A stretch of DNA of 64,000 nucleotides from Xanthoparmelia taractica (GCA_033085395.1 MU853205.1:1-64000); one strand, 5' to 3'; counted from the first letter of the stretch, positions 32,716 through 44,623 are shown. Numbers and translations are program-made. Notes: a model not told the origin generated them from the sequence alone.

Positions 32716-35577
32716 TCACTCCACCGGCTTCCTCGCCCACCCACTCAAACACCTCCACCCAGCCCCCGTCCACTTCCCCTCCTCCAGCACCTCCGCCACC
32801 CCTTCCAACAACCTCTCCCTCTCCTTCCCCATCTCAACCTGCAACCTAAGCATCCACTGCTCCCACGCCCAGCTCCCCACCAACCCCGCCATACTAGCCG
32901 CATCAGCCGTGCTACCCACAGGCCCCTGCACCGCCTCTACTTTCATCCCTTTCCCATTCCCGACTGCTCCTCCCTCGTGAAGAAAAGTAGACACGTCAGG
33001 CGGCGGCGTTTCAGGCAGCAAGCGCTGCTCTTTCGTCGGTGTGCCCACTGGCAGAAAAGTCCACGCACGCTTTATATCGTCGAAGCCGGCGCGGCGGAGG
33101 CGGCCAAGGAAGGATTTGGTGGGTAGAGGGTCGTAGCCTCTCGTTTTGAGGTTGAAGCCGAATTCGACGCTCAGGGCCGTGCCGCGGGCGCCGGCGTTGA
33201 CGAGTTCGGAGTCCAGGAGGAAGAATTCGAGGTAGCCGCCCGGTTTAAGGCAGCGGAGGCATTCTTGCAGGCAGAGGTCGTATTCGTCGCCCTCGAGGCC
33301 GTGGTGGACGTCGATTTTGAGATGGGAGAAGAGGGTTCGGGCGGATATGGCGGAGAAGTGGTTGTTGGGGTAGGGGAGGGTGTAGAGAGAAGGGACGGTG
33401 TGGAGACGGTGGTTGTGGGGGCCGCGGATCGTGGGGGATGAAAGGGTGTCGGTGGTGCTGGCTGTGTAGATTTTGGCGCGACGGTATTCGCGGGAGCAAT
33501 GCCAGCCCCAGTCAGCGGACGGTTGGCCGCCGAGGTCGAGGATGCGAGGGACTGATCTGATTTTGCAGCCTTTGATATCGTTGAGTGATGGAGCTTTTGT
33601 TATCGATTGGACCGCGGGACTATTGAGGAGGCGACCTCCGCTTAGGTACTTGGCGGCCTCGATGACCCAGATGCTGGCGCTGACTTGCTCCAGTGCTTGG
33701 CGCTCTCTCTCTACTCGCGCGAAAACTTCTTTTTCAGTTGTGCTCTCGGCTGATGCTTCTTTTCCGGGCATCATTGAAATAGGTCGATGCGGAGCTGGAC
33801 GACTGGCTTTTGTGATCTTGAAATGGCCTTGAAGTTGAGCAATGTGCTCATGAGGGAGGCTAAACCTGGCAGCTTGAAGTGAATCAGACCTGGTATGCCT
33901 ATGTCTAAAGGGATCGATACGGCTCGACTGTCTCTTGATATGTTGGAAAGCGTGGTAGTAGATTGGGTCTCCTTCTCCAGGCCTCCTGATAACCGAATGT
34001 TCTCGCTTTGCGATTTCGCTTTCCAAAAATTTCACAGCTTTCTTCATGGGCGCTTCCAATGAGTTGTTCCTAGTGTGGCTACTACTTCTCTCAAGAGCCT
34101 TCCCAGTGCTAAGACCGACTTCACTAGCAGGATAAGTCTCTCTCAACGAGGACATATACGAAGTCTGAGCAGCAAGCCATACACTTGTTCTATCTAGGCT
34201 TTTCTCGGCACTTTCTTGAATGGCCTGCTCATAGTTGTCCTCATGATCACTCAAGGGCGCAGTGATCGCGATCGGATGTACTTCACCACCGCTGCGGCTT
34301 TCCGGAGATGGAACCTCCTCGACGAGACGTGGAGGTAATTGGCGAGCGGTAGGTGGTCCATCGGTGTTATCATCGTCCACTTCCACGATCTGTTCAACCG
34401 GTGCGGACGGCTCTCTATTCCATGGACATCTGTAGAATTGCTCGGCCGTCGTCGATGAAGGTGGTAATGCAGACGCAGGCAAGGGCCCACTGAGACACCA
34501 TGTATGCCTTGCATTCGAGCCCAAGGATGAGAAGAAACCGCCGGGAGATGGAATGCTGAGGCGCGATATGCTGTAATCTGAAGTCTGAGACATCGGCGTG
34601 ATGTCCGCGCTTGACGGCCTAACGGGAGCCGGGAATACTTCTTCCATTTCCTTCTCTGATTCAGTCGGCGAAGCGAATTCTGGTATCTCGAGGGATAAAT
34701 GTTGCAAGGTATCTAGTGCAGCTGGTGGCAGCTGGACGCCGATCTCTTGCGCAGCGTCGTCTAGATTTGGCACTGGACTGTCCGTATGGTACCGCCCAGC
34801 ATCAATAGCAAAATCTTGAACACTGATGCAATCTTCAGGACTGTACTGTCCAGATCCATCGTCGATTCGGACTCTGAGTTGTGGCCGATTTAATTTGGTA
34901 CCACCACCTAGCCTGTGCATAGCTTCCACTTGTCCCCACACTTCCCCGCCCTTCGGATGGATATGCATATCAGGTGTAACCGGAGCGCTAGTGCCAGCGA
35001 GCGGATCCGAGTCGAGACTCCCATTCAGCGACGGCGGATTGCTTAGCGCAGGCAAGTCGTGACTAAGCAAGGACAGCGCCGCAGGTGAGATGGGTATCTT
35101 CGGTGGTCGCGGTGGAGAAATCGCGTGTTCCTTTTGTATTGTGGGCCAGTAGCTTGGAGACGGTATTACCAAGGTGGGGTATTGGTTCTGCCTTGCCTTT
35201 GACAAAGGTGCTTCATTCGAGGACAACGAGTGTACGCTGATCGAGGTTTGTACGGAGGGAGCGATGTCAGAATCATCATCAGATATGTCATACAATTCAT
35301 CGAACTCTCCGGAGTTCCGATTCGTCCTATAGGATGAGGAGATGGAGGAGGTCAATGATGGTACAGGGGACGTCGACTCTCTTGATGGTGCAGGTGATAG
35401 ATGTTGATTCCTTCCGCGATCCTTAACCTCTGCCTCTCCATCGCTATAAGGTTCTTCTTCGTTTCCGTCTTCTATTATAGTATTAAGGACGTGCTTCCGG
35501 ACCAGCCGGAGAGGAGCTTCGTAAGTGGTAGCAGGCAAAAGATAAGTATCCATGATAGTGAACGTTGCGTGGCCCAA
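32716..35577 (-). CDS. Large protein with C-terminal SAM-dependent methyltransferase-like domain
   Basis: A single exon of 953 residues. The first 650 are disordered, rich in Ser/Pro/Glu (for example SPAPSREST..PVPSLTSSISSSY). The C-terminal 280 hold a class I methyltransferase-like fold: motif I region RILDLGGQPSADWGW near 675, then LPYPNNHFSAISARTLFSHL and LQECLRCLKPGGYLEFF, the typical motif-IV/post-motif-IV pattern of Methyltransf_11 proteins. Motif I is LDLGGQPS rather than LDxGxGxG, so SAM binding may be altered. The substrate is unknown. MDTYLLPATTYEAPLRL, eight codons downstream, is an alternative start (35553). It is divergent from the ribulose-phosphate epimerase gene. Confidence 0.8.
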   Translation of the reverse strand: MGHATFTIMDTYLLPATTYEAPLRLVRKHVLNTIIEDGNEEEPYSDGEAEVKDRGRNQHLSPAPSRESTSPVPSLTSSISSSYRTNRNSGEFDELYDISDDDSDIAPSVQTSISVHSLSSNEAPLSKARQNQYPTLVIPSPSYWPTIQKEHAISPPRPPKIPISPAALSLLSHDLPALSNPPSLNGSLDSDPLAGTSAPVTPDMHIHPKGGEVWGQVEAMHRLGGGTKLNRPQLRVRIDDGSGQYSPEDCISVQDFAIDAGRYHTDSPVPNLDDAAQEIGVQLPPAALDTLQHLSLEIPEFASPTESEKEMEEVFPAPVRPSSADITPMSQTSDYSISRLSIPSPGGFFSSLGSNARHTWCLSGPLPASALPPSSTTAEQFYRCPWNREPSAPVEQIVEVDDDNTDGPPTARQLPPRLVEEVPSPESRSGGEVHPIAITAPLSDHEDNYEQAIQESAEKSLDRTSVWLAAQTSYMSSLRETYPASEVGLSTGKALERSSSHTRNNSLEAPMKKAVKFLESEIAKREHSVIRRPGEGDPIYYHAFQHIKRQSSRIDPFRHRHTRSDSLQAARFSLPHEHIAQLQGHFKITKASRPAPHRPISMMPGKEASAESTTEKEVFARVERERQALEQVSASIWVIEAAKYLSGGRLLNSPAVQSITKAPSLNDIKGCKIRSVPRILDLGGQPSADWGWHCSREYRRAKIYTASTTDTLSSPTIRGPHNHRLHTVPSLYTLPYPNNHFSAISARTLFSHLKIDVHHGLEGDEYDLCLQECLRCLKPGGYLEFFLLDSELVNAGARGTALSVEFGFNLKTRGYDPLPTKSFLGRLRRAGFDDIKRAWTFLPVGTPTKEQRLLPETPPPDVSTFLHEGGAVGNGKGMKVEAVQGPVGSTADAASMAGLVGSWAWEQWMLRLQVEMGKERERLLEGVAEVLEEGKWTGAGWRCLSGWARKPVE

Positions 35578-36414
35578 ATGTAGGAAAAGCGAAGGGGAGT
35601 ATTATGAAAGAGTATGGGAACGTCCGATCAACGGATCTGTAGATGTCTGCTCGATCAACGGGCCACACCAACACGAAGCTGACAGTATGAGAGAGAGAGA
35701 AAGAAAAACTGAGATACAGAATCAGATAAGAAAATCTAAAGCAGCAAGGAGAGGCAAAGACAGCGAAGGAGGGAGGCCGCGGCCGTGGTCTGGCTATATA
35801 ACTGGGATCAACAGCGGGGCGAGCCATGGCATTTGTAGGTGGGCGGTTGCAGGCACTGGGGTCAACGGCTGTATGCAGGAACAGTAGGAGACTATATTTG
35901 AAAGCGCCGGAGTATTGAAGGTTTTGGGAGAGATGAGAGGTGGTGCAGAGAATGGAAGCCATTGTTAACATGGACTAAGCATCAAGAGTGTGGATGATTG
36001 GATGGAGGTGCAGCTTCACCAGCTCTGTAAGCGCCCACTGTTGCTATCTTGGGCGCCTTGCCAAATTGATTGGACGACCTTATTTGATCCCATACCTTCG
36101 GTGATAATGCCCAACGGTGAAGCTATCTCTCGGTACGTGAAGATTTATATGATTGATGAAGACAACGAAGAGCAGAGAGGAGCCTCTTTGAACGAACGCC
36201 AAGAAATAGTCATTGGCGAGAAGGACCGTAGTTTAGCCGAACGACCTTCGCAAGCTCGGCGGCATAAAGTGTATGAGCGCATAACTGCACTCTAGAATAG
36301 CATACCATAGCAGCTTTGAGTTGTCATTCGAAAAGAGGCCTACAAGTACACAAGAGGCCAAGGCTCAATCGATAGCAGGCATCGCTTTCCGAACCCTTCC
36401 AGGAATCGGTAATC
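35578..36414. promoter_or_regulatory. Divergent region between the methyltransferase-like gene and RPE1
   Basis: 837 bases between outward-reading genes; both 5' ends lie here. An AGAGAGAGAGAAAGA run occurs at about 35690-35705. The frames 35483-35971 (-), 35552-35887 (+) and 35990-36295 (+) lack recognisable domains and are taken as chance. Confidence 0.45.
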
Positions 36415-37484
36415 ATGAGTCCTCCAGCTATCATAGCGCCCTCCATCTTGTCTGCAGACTTTGCTGCTCTAGGCGCTGCCTGTTCAGACACGATCGATAA
36501 TGGTGCTGATTGGTGGGTGGCTTCTGAGGCAGTAGATTCTTCAGCACACTGACGCTCTATTCACTGCTCTAGGCTACATGTCGATATTGTAAGTAGGATC
36601 TCGTCGGAACCAAGCCATGCACTCGGAACTGATCTCAATAATCTAGATGGACGGTCACTTCGTACAGCCCCCTTAAGCAACTTATGCGCTGAGTTTACAT
36701 TCACTAAGCCAAATCCAGGTGCCTAACATCACATTTGGAGCGCCTGTAGTGACCAAGATACGTCCGCACGTTCAGCGCCCAAAAGCAGCTCGCGGCAAGG
36801 GCACCTTCGATTGTCATATGATGGTCGCCGAGGTAGGCAGCTGTATGCTACTCCCACTTCCATTCCTCAAAATCCTGGGGAGACCATGTGGCTAACCGCT
36901 ATGCTTCTTTAGCCTAAGAAATGGGTCAAGGAGTTTCAAAAGGCGGGATGCGATCTATACTGCTTTCATTACGAAGCCGCCATCGCATCCACAGCCGCCG
37001 AGAACCCTGAGGACGATACCGAGACCAAGACCAGCCCAAAAGAGATGATCCAGTACATACATAAGAGCGGTATGCTAGCGGGTATTGCAATCAAGCCGGA
37101 AACGTCGGTAGATGTTTTGTGGGAGGTCCTCGAAAGCCCAAAGAGAGAAGAGGTCCCTGATGTAAGATATAGCGGCTTCAACTAGACTGGCCTCGTTGAC
37201 AATGTCCGTTCTAGATGGTGCTTATCATGACTGTACATCCTGGATTCGGAGGACAGAAATTCATGGCGTCAGAGCTACCCAAGGTCAAGGCGCTACGAGA
37301 AAAATATCCAGACCTTAACATCGAGGTTGATGGTGGTTTGGGCGTGGGAACCATAGACCAAGCTGCAGATGCTGGTGCCAACGTAATAGTTGCAGGATCT
37401 GCGGTCTTTGGTGCCAAAGACCCAGCGGGCGTTATCAAGGCCTTGCGGGAATCGGTCGAGAAGAGAAGACAGTCGAATCTATGA
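36415..37484 (+). CDS. RPE1: Ribulose-phosphate 3-epimerase
   Basis: Six exons close in frame to 253 residues: 36415-36512, 36573-36588, 36647-36661, 36719-36832, 36913-37161, 37215-37484. Two are tiny (16 and 15 bases). The enzyme interconverts ribulose 5-phosphate and xylulose 5-phosphate in the cytosolic pentose phosphate pathway. Family motifs appear in order: APSILSADFAALG; splice-assembled ADWLHVDIMDGHFVPNITFG; HMMVAEPKKWV; TVHPGFGGQKFM; IEVDGGLG; AGSAVFGAKDP. The metal-binding His and Asp of HVDIMDG and the Asp of VDGGL are present, and the length fits the family. The fragment starting at 37215 alone would be only the last exon; the true start is the ATG at 36415. Confidence is high because every junction restores a conserved motif. 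Confidence 0.95.
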
Positions 37485-38004
37485 AATCATGATCGATTAT
37501 GAGTGGTGATAATAAACCTACTCAGGCTGCTACGCTGAATGATACGAATGGGCCGAATCGCTGACCTCCCATGATCATTAAAAAAAGCGTGCTATCTTTA
37601 GGGCTAAGACGATGACTGCTAGCCCAACAGCAGAACTGTCCCTCAATCCTGAGTGGATGGTCAATCTGTGAGACGATCTCCGTAGCTGTAGTTGAATTGG
37701 CATTGAGAAGCGTGACATGCTCGGGGCTATGCAGTTGAACGCCTTATATCCATCGCCTAATTTCATTAGTTTTAGTGTCAATCGTAGAAGGCGTGTTCGA
37801 GTGGGGATAACGGGGTAAATGAGTGATGTGGAAGTGGCTGAATGGAGGCAGCCCACAGCCGACAGGGTCCGCACCCCTGCGCCGTGATCAGTCGAACGAG
37901 TCACAGTCCATCATTCTCATCATTCATCACGGGCAGTTTTCTCAATGTAAAGATCTTGAAGTGGTGAATCCCTGGGTTTGTTGCGCTGAGAGAAGCGGGG
38001 AGAA
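37485..38004. other. Intergenic: RPE1 3' end and phosphodiesterase promoter
   Basis: 520 bases between tandem genes. The frame 37578-37904 (-) has no family features. Nothing else is recognisable. Confidence 0.4.
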
Positions 38005-40346
38005 ATGTCTACGACCATGCCTACAGCTCCAGGGGATCTGAGGGACTACAGAGACAAATCCTTCGACTCCGAGTCCGACTTCGAGAATGACCCGATCTCA
38101 GAGCATGGTCGCATTTCCTCCGAAACAGCTATACGTGATCAGAGTCTGCTGGAGGAAGAAGAAGAGAGGGAGAAGCTGCTGGCAGCTACAAGTACACAGA
38201 AAGCTCCATCGAAAGGCTTCTTTAGCAGAAGACTGAAAGAAGAAAAGCCAGCAGAAATTGAGCTCAATGAGAAGAAGCCGCGACATCGGCGGTCACATAA
38301 GACTAGAAGAGAGAAGACAGGCAGCGGTAAAGATGAAGAGGGCGAGCTTCTGTATGAGATGGAGGAAGGAGGCGAGACTTATGACACAAGCTCACAGGCC
38401 TCATCTAGCTCCACAGAGTTGGACAAGCAGAATTTGGCCCATTCTTCCATGTCAAAGGTACTGCATATGAGGACTATTGTTGAAACATGGCTGATGCTCC
38501 TCTCACAGCGCCGGAAATGGGCTTTCTGGCACATCCTTGGTCTATCGATAGCAGCACTGTTTGCTGCCTTCTCATTTGGAGTCTATAAAGTTACGCGAAG
38601 CTCTCGTCCGGCACAACTCTCACTCCTCTCCAATGGCACGTCTACTTTCGCACCTACAACCATCCTCATCTCCCTCGATGGCTTCCGAGCTGACTTCCTC
38701 AGCCGAGGTATCACCCCGACCTTGAACCAATTCATAGCAGAGGGTGTCTCCCCCAAATACATGAAGCCTAGCTTCCCAAGTGTCACATTTCCAAATCACT
38801 ACACCCTCGTGACAGGTCTGTATCCGGAAAGCCACGGCGTGGTGGGCAATACCTTCTGGGACCCTGATCTGGAAGCGGAGTTTCACTATACAGATCCCGC
38901 AAGAAGCATGCAACCAAAGTGGTGGGCCGGAGGTGAACCACTATGGGTGACGGCGGAAAAGCAAAATGTCAAAGCGGCGATACACATGTGGCCGGGATCT
39001 GAGGCTGGAGTGGAGTTTGGCGCTACCTACGTGGACAAATTCAATGGAAGTGAAGTCCTATCTCGAAAGACTGAGCGTATACTCGGCCTACTTGATCTCC
39101 CTAGTATCGAAAATGAGCTGGTACCCCAGCTACGACCACAATTTATAGCTGCCTACGTACCGGACGTTGACCGTATGGGACACAAATATGGACCAAACAG
39201 CACTGAGATATGGGATACTATCTCAAGTGTAGATGAGATGCTGCGCGACATTTTCGCGGGACTGGAAGAGCGAAACCTCACAAGTCTTGTCAATGTAGTG
39301 GTGGTCAGCGACCATGGAATGGCTACTACCTCCACGGACCGTTTGGTCCAGCTTGATGATATAATTGATCTTGGTCTCGTGGAGCACATTGATGGTTGGC
39401 CTTTGTATGGCTTACGACCCAAAGACCCCATCGACCTCCGCGGGCTCTATGATCGCCTTCTGGTCGAGTCGCAAAGCAGCGGCAATTTTGAGGTCTATCT
39501 GAAAGAGAATATGCCCGAAAGGTATCACTTCTCCAATAATGACCGCATAGCGCCTCTATGGGTAATACCAAATACTGGTTGGGCCATTGTTCACAAAGAA
39601 GACTTCAATGTAAAAGAAGCCAAAGCGAAAGGCGAGACTTATAATCCCCAAGGCTTACATGGGTATGATCACGAACACCCGTTGATGCGTGCGATCTTCG
39701 TTGCCCGAGGACCGGCGTTCCCACATCAGCCTAATAGCAAGCTTGAGAACTTTCGTCAGCTATTCCACCTTTCATGTGCTGAAGACTATCTAACAAGTTA
39801 CCAGAAAACACTGAGGTCTATAACATTGTGTGCGACTCAATAAGAATTGTACCCAAGCCCAATAATGGCACACTCCGTCTACCACTCAAGCCAATTGGCC
39901 TGCACTCCGACAAACCCAGTTCTTCGGAAGAGGATAATCCAGATTTCACTGCCGAAATCTCCCATATCGACGACCCAGTCACAGAAGCCAATGAAACCAA
40001 ATTAGCTGACGCCCCCGTTGAAAGTGATGTCGATGTCGACGGACCACACGCGAGCGATACAACGCCGATGGCTCCCGTCGAGACCGTACTCATCGTTGAA
40101 ACAGCGTCACCAGAAGGTATGGCAAATGAAGCAACTTGAAGCGGTGTTTTGAACTGACAGCTTATAGACGAGGAACAATCAGAAGAAACCAAAGAAGAGC
40201 TGAACAGTTTCTGGGCTCTAGTCAAAGCGAAGATGAAGGCTGCGCAACAATGGGCGAAAGAACTCATTGCGAGTTTGAAAGCAAACCATAAGGGTGCTAC
40301 TGAGCAGGAAAGTGAGTCATTTAACCAAGGTGATGTTACCTCGTAG
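38005..40346 (+). CDS. Type II membrane nucleotide pyrophosphatase/phosphodiesterase (ENPP/NPP family)
   Basis: Three exons (38005-39754, 39805-40116, 40168-40346) give 746 residues. A basic, acidic-patched cytosolic N-terminus of about 170 residues is followed by one membrane span (WHILGLSIAALFAAFSFGVY) and the lumenal or extracellular alkaline-phosphatase-fold domain. Metal and catalytic motifs: ILISLDGFRADFL, SFPSVTFPNHYTLVTGLYPESHG (the threonine after PSV is the nucleophile), DVDRMGHKYGP, VVVVSDHGM, HGYDHEHPLMRAIF. The enzymes split nucleotide pyrophosphate and phosphodiester bonds, in fungi often for phosphate recovery. Splicing at 39755-39804 restores KLENFQNTEVYNIVCDSI; reading through would stop 89 bases later. 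The third exon adds a charged amphipathic tail (EEQSEETKEELNSFWALVKA), probably coiled coil. Confidence 0.88.
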
Positions 40347-41740
40347 GATTCTTACTGCCGGCGTTTGGTACGACTGGCGATTGCTTTCGGAGAGATGCCT
40401 TGGCGTTACAGGTGGTGGGCTGATACCCTTGGATCTTTGATTATTGTGAGTTATAGAATTACAGCATACAATTTTCCATGTCTGATGAATGGTTCTGTAT
40501 CCCCTATGCTAGGCCTTTTGCCATTCACAGGACCCTTTCAATTCACAATCAGTCTCTGACAGCTTCCTCTTCATCTCTTCTTATCTTCGGCCCTTTCAGA
40601 GGCAAGTGTACGCAAACTTTGCGGTGTTTCCATGGCTTTTTTCTTTCATGAGTTACTATCTTCACCAAAATAGCTATGCAATCTCTGATTCTTGTTTGGC
40701 TTTCAATGCGACTCGATGTTGGCATGTCACTCCGAGGTTTGCTGGCTTCCTCTGTGGCTTGTTTCATTGAATACATATATATCCTGCGTTGTCATTCTTA
40801 TTTCTTCTGCTCATTTTTTGTTTTGTTTTCCGCCTAATACAGAACGATAGTTCAGGAATAAAACATAACAAAGCTCAGGTATTAAGGGAGTTTGATGGGA
40901 ACATGTCAGCTTTTTTTATCATAGAGTATCGAATTAAAGCCTTAAAAGCGCTTCTTTTCACTGGGAAATTGTAACAATGTTATTATCGTCAAAGAGACGG
41001 TCTATTTGTTTTTCTAATTCTGGCAACAGAAGATAGCGATCCCAGAATATGCGCCTTATGTAACGACTATTGCTACACGCCCTTGCATAGATCACCTTGC
41101 TAAGCTCCGCGAGGGGCACCCTCAAACCGATTCTACCATATGGCCTCCACAACTCCTTCGGACTAAGCTGAATTTTTATATGCAGTTAACTCAACGTCCT
41201 TGATCTATTCTTTTTCCCTGCTCAGCGACATGTCCGCTTGGGAAAAAGATGGTCTGATCGTGGGATCTTCGGCTGTGGGAACGCTAAAAGGTGAGGTATA
41301 ATTGAGGTATATATATCTTGGCACCAATCAGGATCTCGGGTTCTCTGTACTATCTCTAGTACCCGAGCGATGAGTTAGTACGACAAGTATATAAACCTGT
41401 ACGCCCAACCTTTGTACGTCGATTCTGAGTCACTCATACAGCAAAACCACACTCTCAAGGCTGGCATCTATACATCTTCCCCGCAGTTGCTACATGATAG
41501 CGTTTCCTTTCACAAAGACATATACACTATCAGACGTCGGTATGTAATTTTATTGGTTCATTACTGGCCGTAAAGAAGCCGAGATTTCTCTTCCTGTCCT
41601 TTCCTATTTGAGGTTTCATTGTTCATCTCAAGCTTGCTAAAAATGTTAAAGGGTGTATATATAAACAATTTCGAATCCGAAAGTTGCACATGACCATTCT
41701 CGACACCCTCGACCATCTATATCCATAGAATACCATCAGA
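40347..41740. other. Intergenic with one exon-like fragment
   Basis: 1.4 kb without a complete gene. A protein-like fragment lies on the minus strand at about 40960-41173 (separate entry). The rest is AT-leaning with no recognised feature. Confidence 0.5.
40958..41173 (-). pseudogene. Orphan exon-like fragment, unknown family
   Basis: The minus strand reads LSPKELWRPYGRIGLRVPLA.. through FWDRYLLLPELEKQIDRLF to a stop at 40958, about 70 residues with a strongly protein-like pattern. There is no ATG; the stretch is preceded by TTAACTGCATATAAAAATTCAG, which resembles a branch site and acceptor, so it looks like the last exon of a gene. I could not find a plausible upstream exon before an intervening stop. 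It may be a remnant. Confidence 0.3.
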
Positions 41741-43525
41741 ATGATCAACTCCACCTTCAAAGTCACCTTCGGCATCGAAATCGAATGCATCCTCGCCTTC
41801 CATGAGACCCTCCTCAAAGACCACCTGGCCACCACTGGAGCCGACTCGAAGATCATAAAAGACATTCCCGAGGATGTCCGACGAAAGTTCAACCAAATCT
41901 CCCGACACTACTTGGATGAAGATACACGTCAGCGCGATACCTCACGCCAGAAGTACATGGGCTGGGGTCTCACAACACCCACCGCCTACCCGGCCGAGTG
42001 CGACAACAACAGCTTCCAAGAACACTTTGAAATACACCTCTCGAAATACGGCTACCGAGCATACGGCGGCGAAATCTTGCATGTAGCCCAAGCTCTTCTC
42101 CCAAAAGAGGTCGAGGTCCACGACTCCTTCCACAGCGAGAAACGATACACCGACTTTTCGCGCTGGCACCTAACACACGATCGGAGTCTCGTTGGCGTCA
42201 ATAAGAATGACTTGATGCAGCAACTAGACAAATTCTCCAAAGCTAAAGCACTGGGTGATTTTGATAACATGCTCAAACAACCGAACATGACCAACGATTG
42301 GGACACCCATCCCCTCGAACTCGTATCACGAGTCCTTCCATACAATTCTGCGTCTATCGCGGAGGTACACCAACACCTAACGGCTCTCCAAGAAGGACCC
42401 ACACACTTCGCTTTCCCAACCCGCCACTGCGGGCTGCACGTCCACGTCGGGCTTCCCGTCCCCAAGAAGTAACTACACCTCGGAACTCCCCCTCGGTCCA
42501 TCGCAACTTCCCCCACGTGAAGAAAGGAAAATCACGCTGATGCCAAAAACCCCCCACAGCCATCCAGCAGGAACGCCACCACCAACCTTCACCCTGCCAA
42601 CGCTGCAGCACATAGCGTACATACAAGTGATGTACCAAAACCAAATCAGCGCGCTGCACCCGCCATCACGCGGCGACGGCACAAACATCGACCTCAAATC
42701 CAACCTTGACAATTTCTACGAGGAGCCGGAACCGCTTACCGACGCCGAATATGACGCTCTGGACGCACGAAGTAAGTCAGCAAGCAAGCATTCGCATCCC
42801 CTTTTTGCGCTTGTCAAGCTTGAGCAGAGCGAGAGAGAGATGCTGAGACCGTGAACTAGTCGAAGCCGGCGAAGACCCCGACACCGTCTACGCAGAACGA
42901 GCACCCACATTCTCCTTCCAAAAAGCACGAGCGAAGATCTTCGCGCCGGATACGACGGTACAGAAGCTCTCGGAGCTCATGGGCGGGAACGATAGATTGA
43001 GGATTGTGAATTGGAAATATGTGGCACGGACGAACGGTAACCACATCCATATTCACCCCAACCCCTCCCCCTTCGCCCTTCCCCCTCCCTCTCCCTCTCT
43101 CCAAAGCCATACCGCTAGCCACAAGGATCAAAGCCTAACACCAACCCCTCCTTCCCCCCAAAACAGGCTCCCCCCGCACCCTCGAATTCCGTCAACACGC
43201 CGGCACGCTCTGCCCCACCGCCATCGCACACTGGACCACCTTTATCGTCGCGCTGGTCCGCTTGGCGGAATATAATAGTCGGGTTTACGGCTCTGGGCCG
43301 GAATATGAGGGTGAGGGATATAAGTGTAGGGAAGTGGGTGAAGGAGAAGAAGAACGAGGAGAAGCAAGTGTGTGGGATTTGATGGAGGGGATGGAGTTGG
43401 ATGAGGGGGAGGTGGGGTATTGGAGGGGTGTTGTTGGGGGATGGGGGATGGGGGAGGGGGGAGGGGAAGTAGGAACTAAGGGGGTTTGGGAGATGGATGT
43501 GGATGTGGATGTGAGAGAGGGATAG
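41741..43525 (+). CDS. Fungal amidoligase-like protein (putative amidoligase family, Amidoligase_2)
   Basis: Four exons (41741-42468, 42560-42771, 42860-43036, 43167-43525) close in frame to 491 residues. The family relates to glutamine synthetase/ATP-grasp-like carboxylate-amine ligases and is thought to join an amine to a protein or peptide carboxylate. Motifs: FGIEIEC at residue 10 (metal-binding Glu pair), ATP-site region PAECDNNSF, PLELVSRVL, RHCGLHVHVGLP, and RTLEFRQHAGTL (Glu, Arg, His). Splicing out 42469-42559 joins LPVPKNHPAGTPPPTFTLPT to LQHIAYIQVMYQNQISALHP, as in relatives. The last 100 residues after VRLAEYN are Glu/Gly-rich and seem specific to this gene. The substrate is unknown. 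No amino-acid cyclase or other partner gene adjoins it, unlike bacterial amidoligase operons. Confidence 0.82.
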
Positions 43526-44623
43526 GTTTCGGTTGGGTATGAAGGTGGCCGGATTGGAATGAGCATGGTTCCTATCGCATGGCGTCAAGGATCGAGGGTT
43601 TCTTTAGCAACACGTATTGTCGAAGCTAAAGTAGCAATACAATCAATATTCTTTCCATTAATCGCCTTCATCCCAAATTTGATATCTCTCTACCGCTTAC
43701 CCATATTCCATTCCATCCGGAACAGATGAAACGATCGAGACTGACTACAGCAATTCCATTCCATACATATTGCATTATCAAGCACCCCAACTACATCCCC
43801 CCTTCCTTTCTCAGACCTCGCTCCCAGCTACTCTACCTCAGTCACACCTAGTACGCAGCAGCATCCTTGACCCGCGCGGCTCAAGACGAAGCATCTACAT
43901 TAATGATGACCAAGTCACAGGCAGGCAGTCCGACTCTAAATCTCTCCTTAGAAATGACGAGACTTGTTAGCCAAACGCCTGATTCGGGTAGTGGAGATTT
44001 TGTTGTGACATATAGGTTTTAGTTGCTACCCTAAAAAATAAGAGGAAAGAGGAAAGGGGAATAGATGGGAAAGAATGTGGGTGGGGGGGAGTATTTGGGG
44101 GAAGAAAGGAAGAGGTAAGGGGGAGGTGGGAGGTGGTAATGGTAAAGGCGGGGGTGAGGTGGAGTGTGTATCATGAATGAATGGATGAATGGAAGATACA
44201 TGACGAATGATGATGGGATTTAAGCTCGAAAAACTTCTTGGTTTCAATAACGTGGCTGCTTTCTCGAATCGCGAAGTCGAAAGGAAGAGCTGGGGAAATG
44301 CGAGTATGAAAGGAGGGGTGGCTGGACAGGTTGGAAGTAGATATTATCCTCTTGCGGATGGTATGGGCAGGAAGGGTATCAAATCTTTTTTAATTCTAGG
44401 CAAGTCAGATGCAGCATACACAGCTAGCTTTCGCGTGTACTGTCCGCTGCTCTAAGTCCTGCCTGTTTTGCACAAGTCCAGATGCATAAGTCTTCGGTCA
44501 GCCAAGCGGTTGTATGTGCTATAACCAGTAAAGCTTCCTGAGTCCTTGAATCGAAGCTCATACCTTCCAAACGACATCACAGGAGCAAGCCTGTACACGG
44601 ACCCTGGTAGGACTGCTGCGTCC
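43526..44623. other. Intergenic between convergent genes, with G-rich tract
   Basis: About 1.1 kb with no supported gene. Positions 44040-44160 are G/A-rich on +. The frames 44026-44247 (-) and 44207-44455 (+) are compositional or unsupported. 3' untranslated ends of the amidoligase-like gene and REX1 are expected here. Confidence 0.45.

Noticed and set aside
40309..40346. Possible fourth intron at the end of the phosphodiesterase gene
   Set aside because: The GTGAGT..TAG interval is only about 35 bases, shorter than any other intron in the window, and an in-frame stop ends the protein naturally.
43285..43588. Proline/serine-rich minus-strand frames
   Set aside because: Antisense of the Glu/Gly-rich tail of the amidoligase-like protein.
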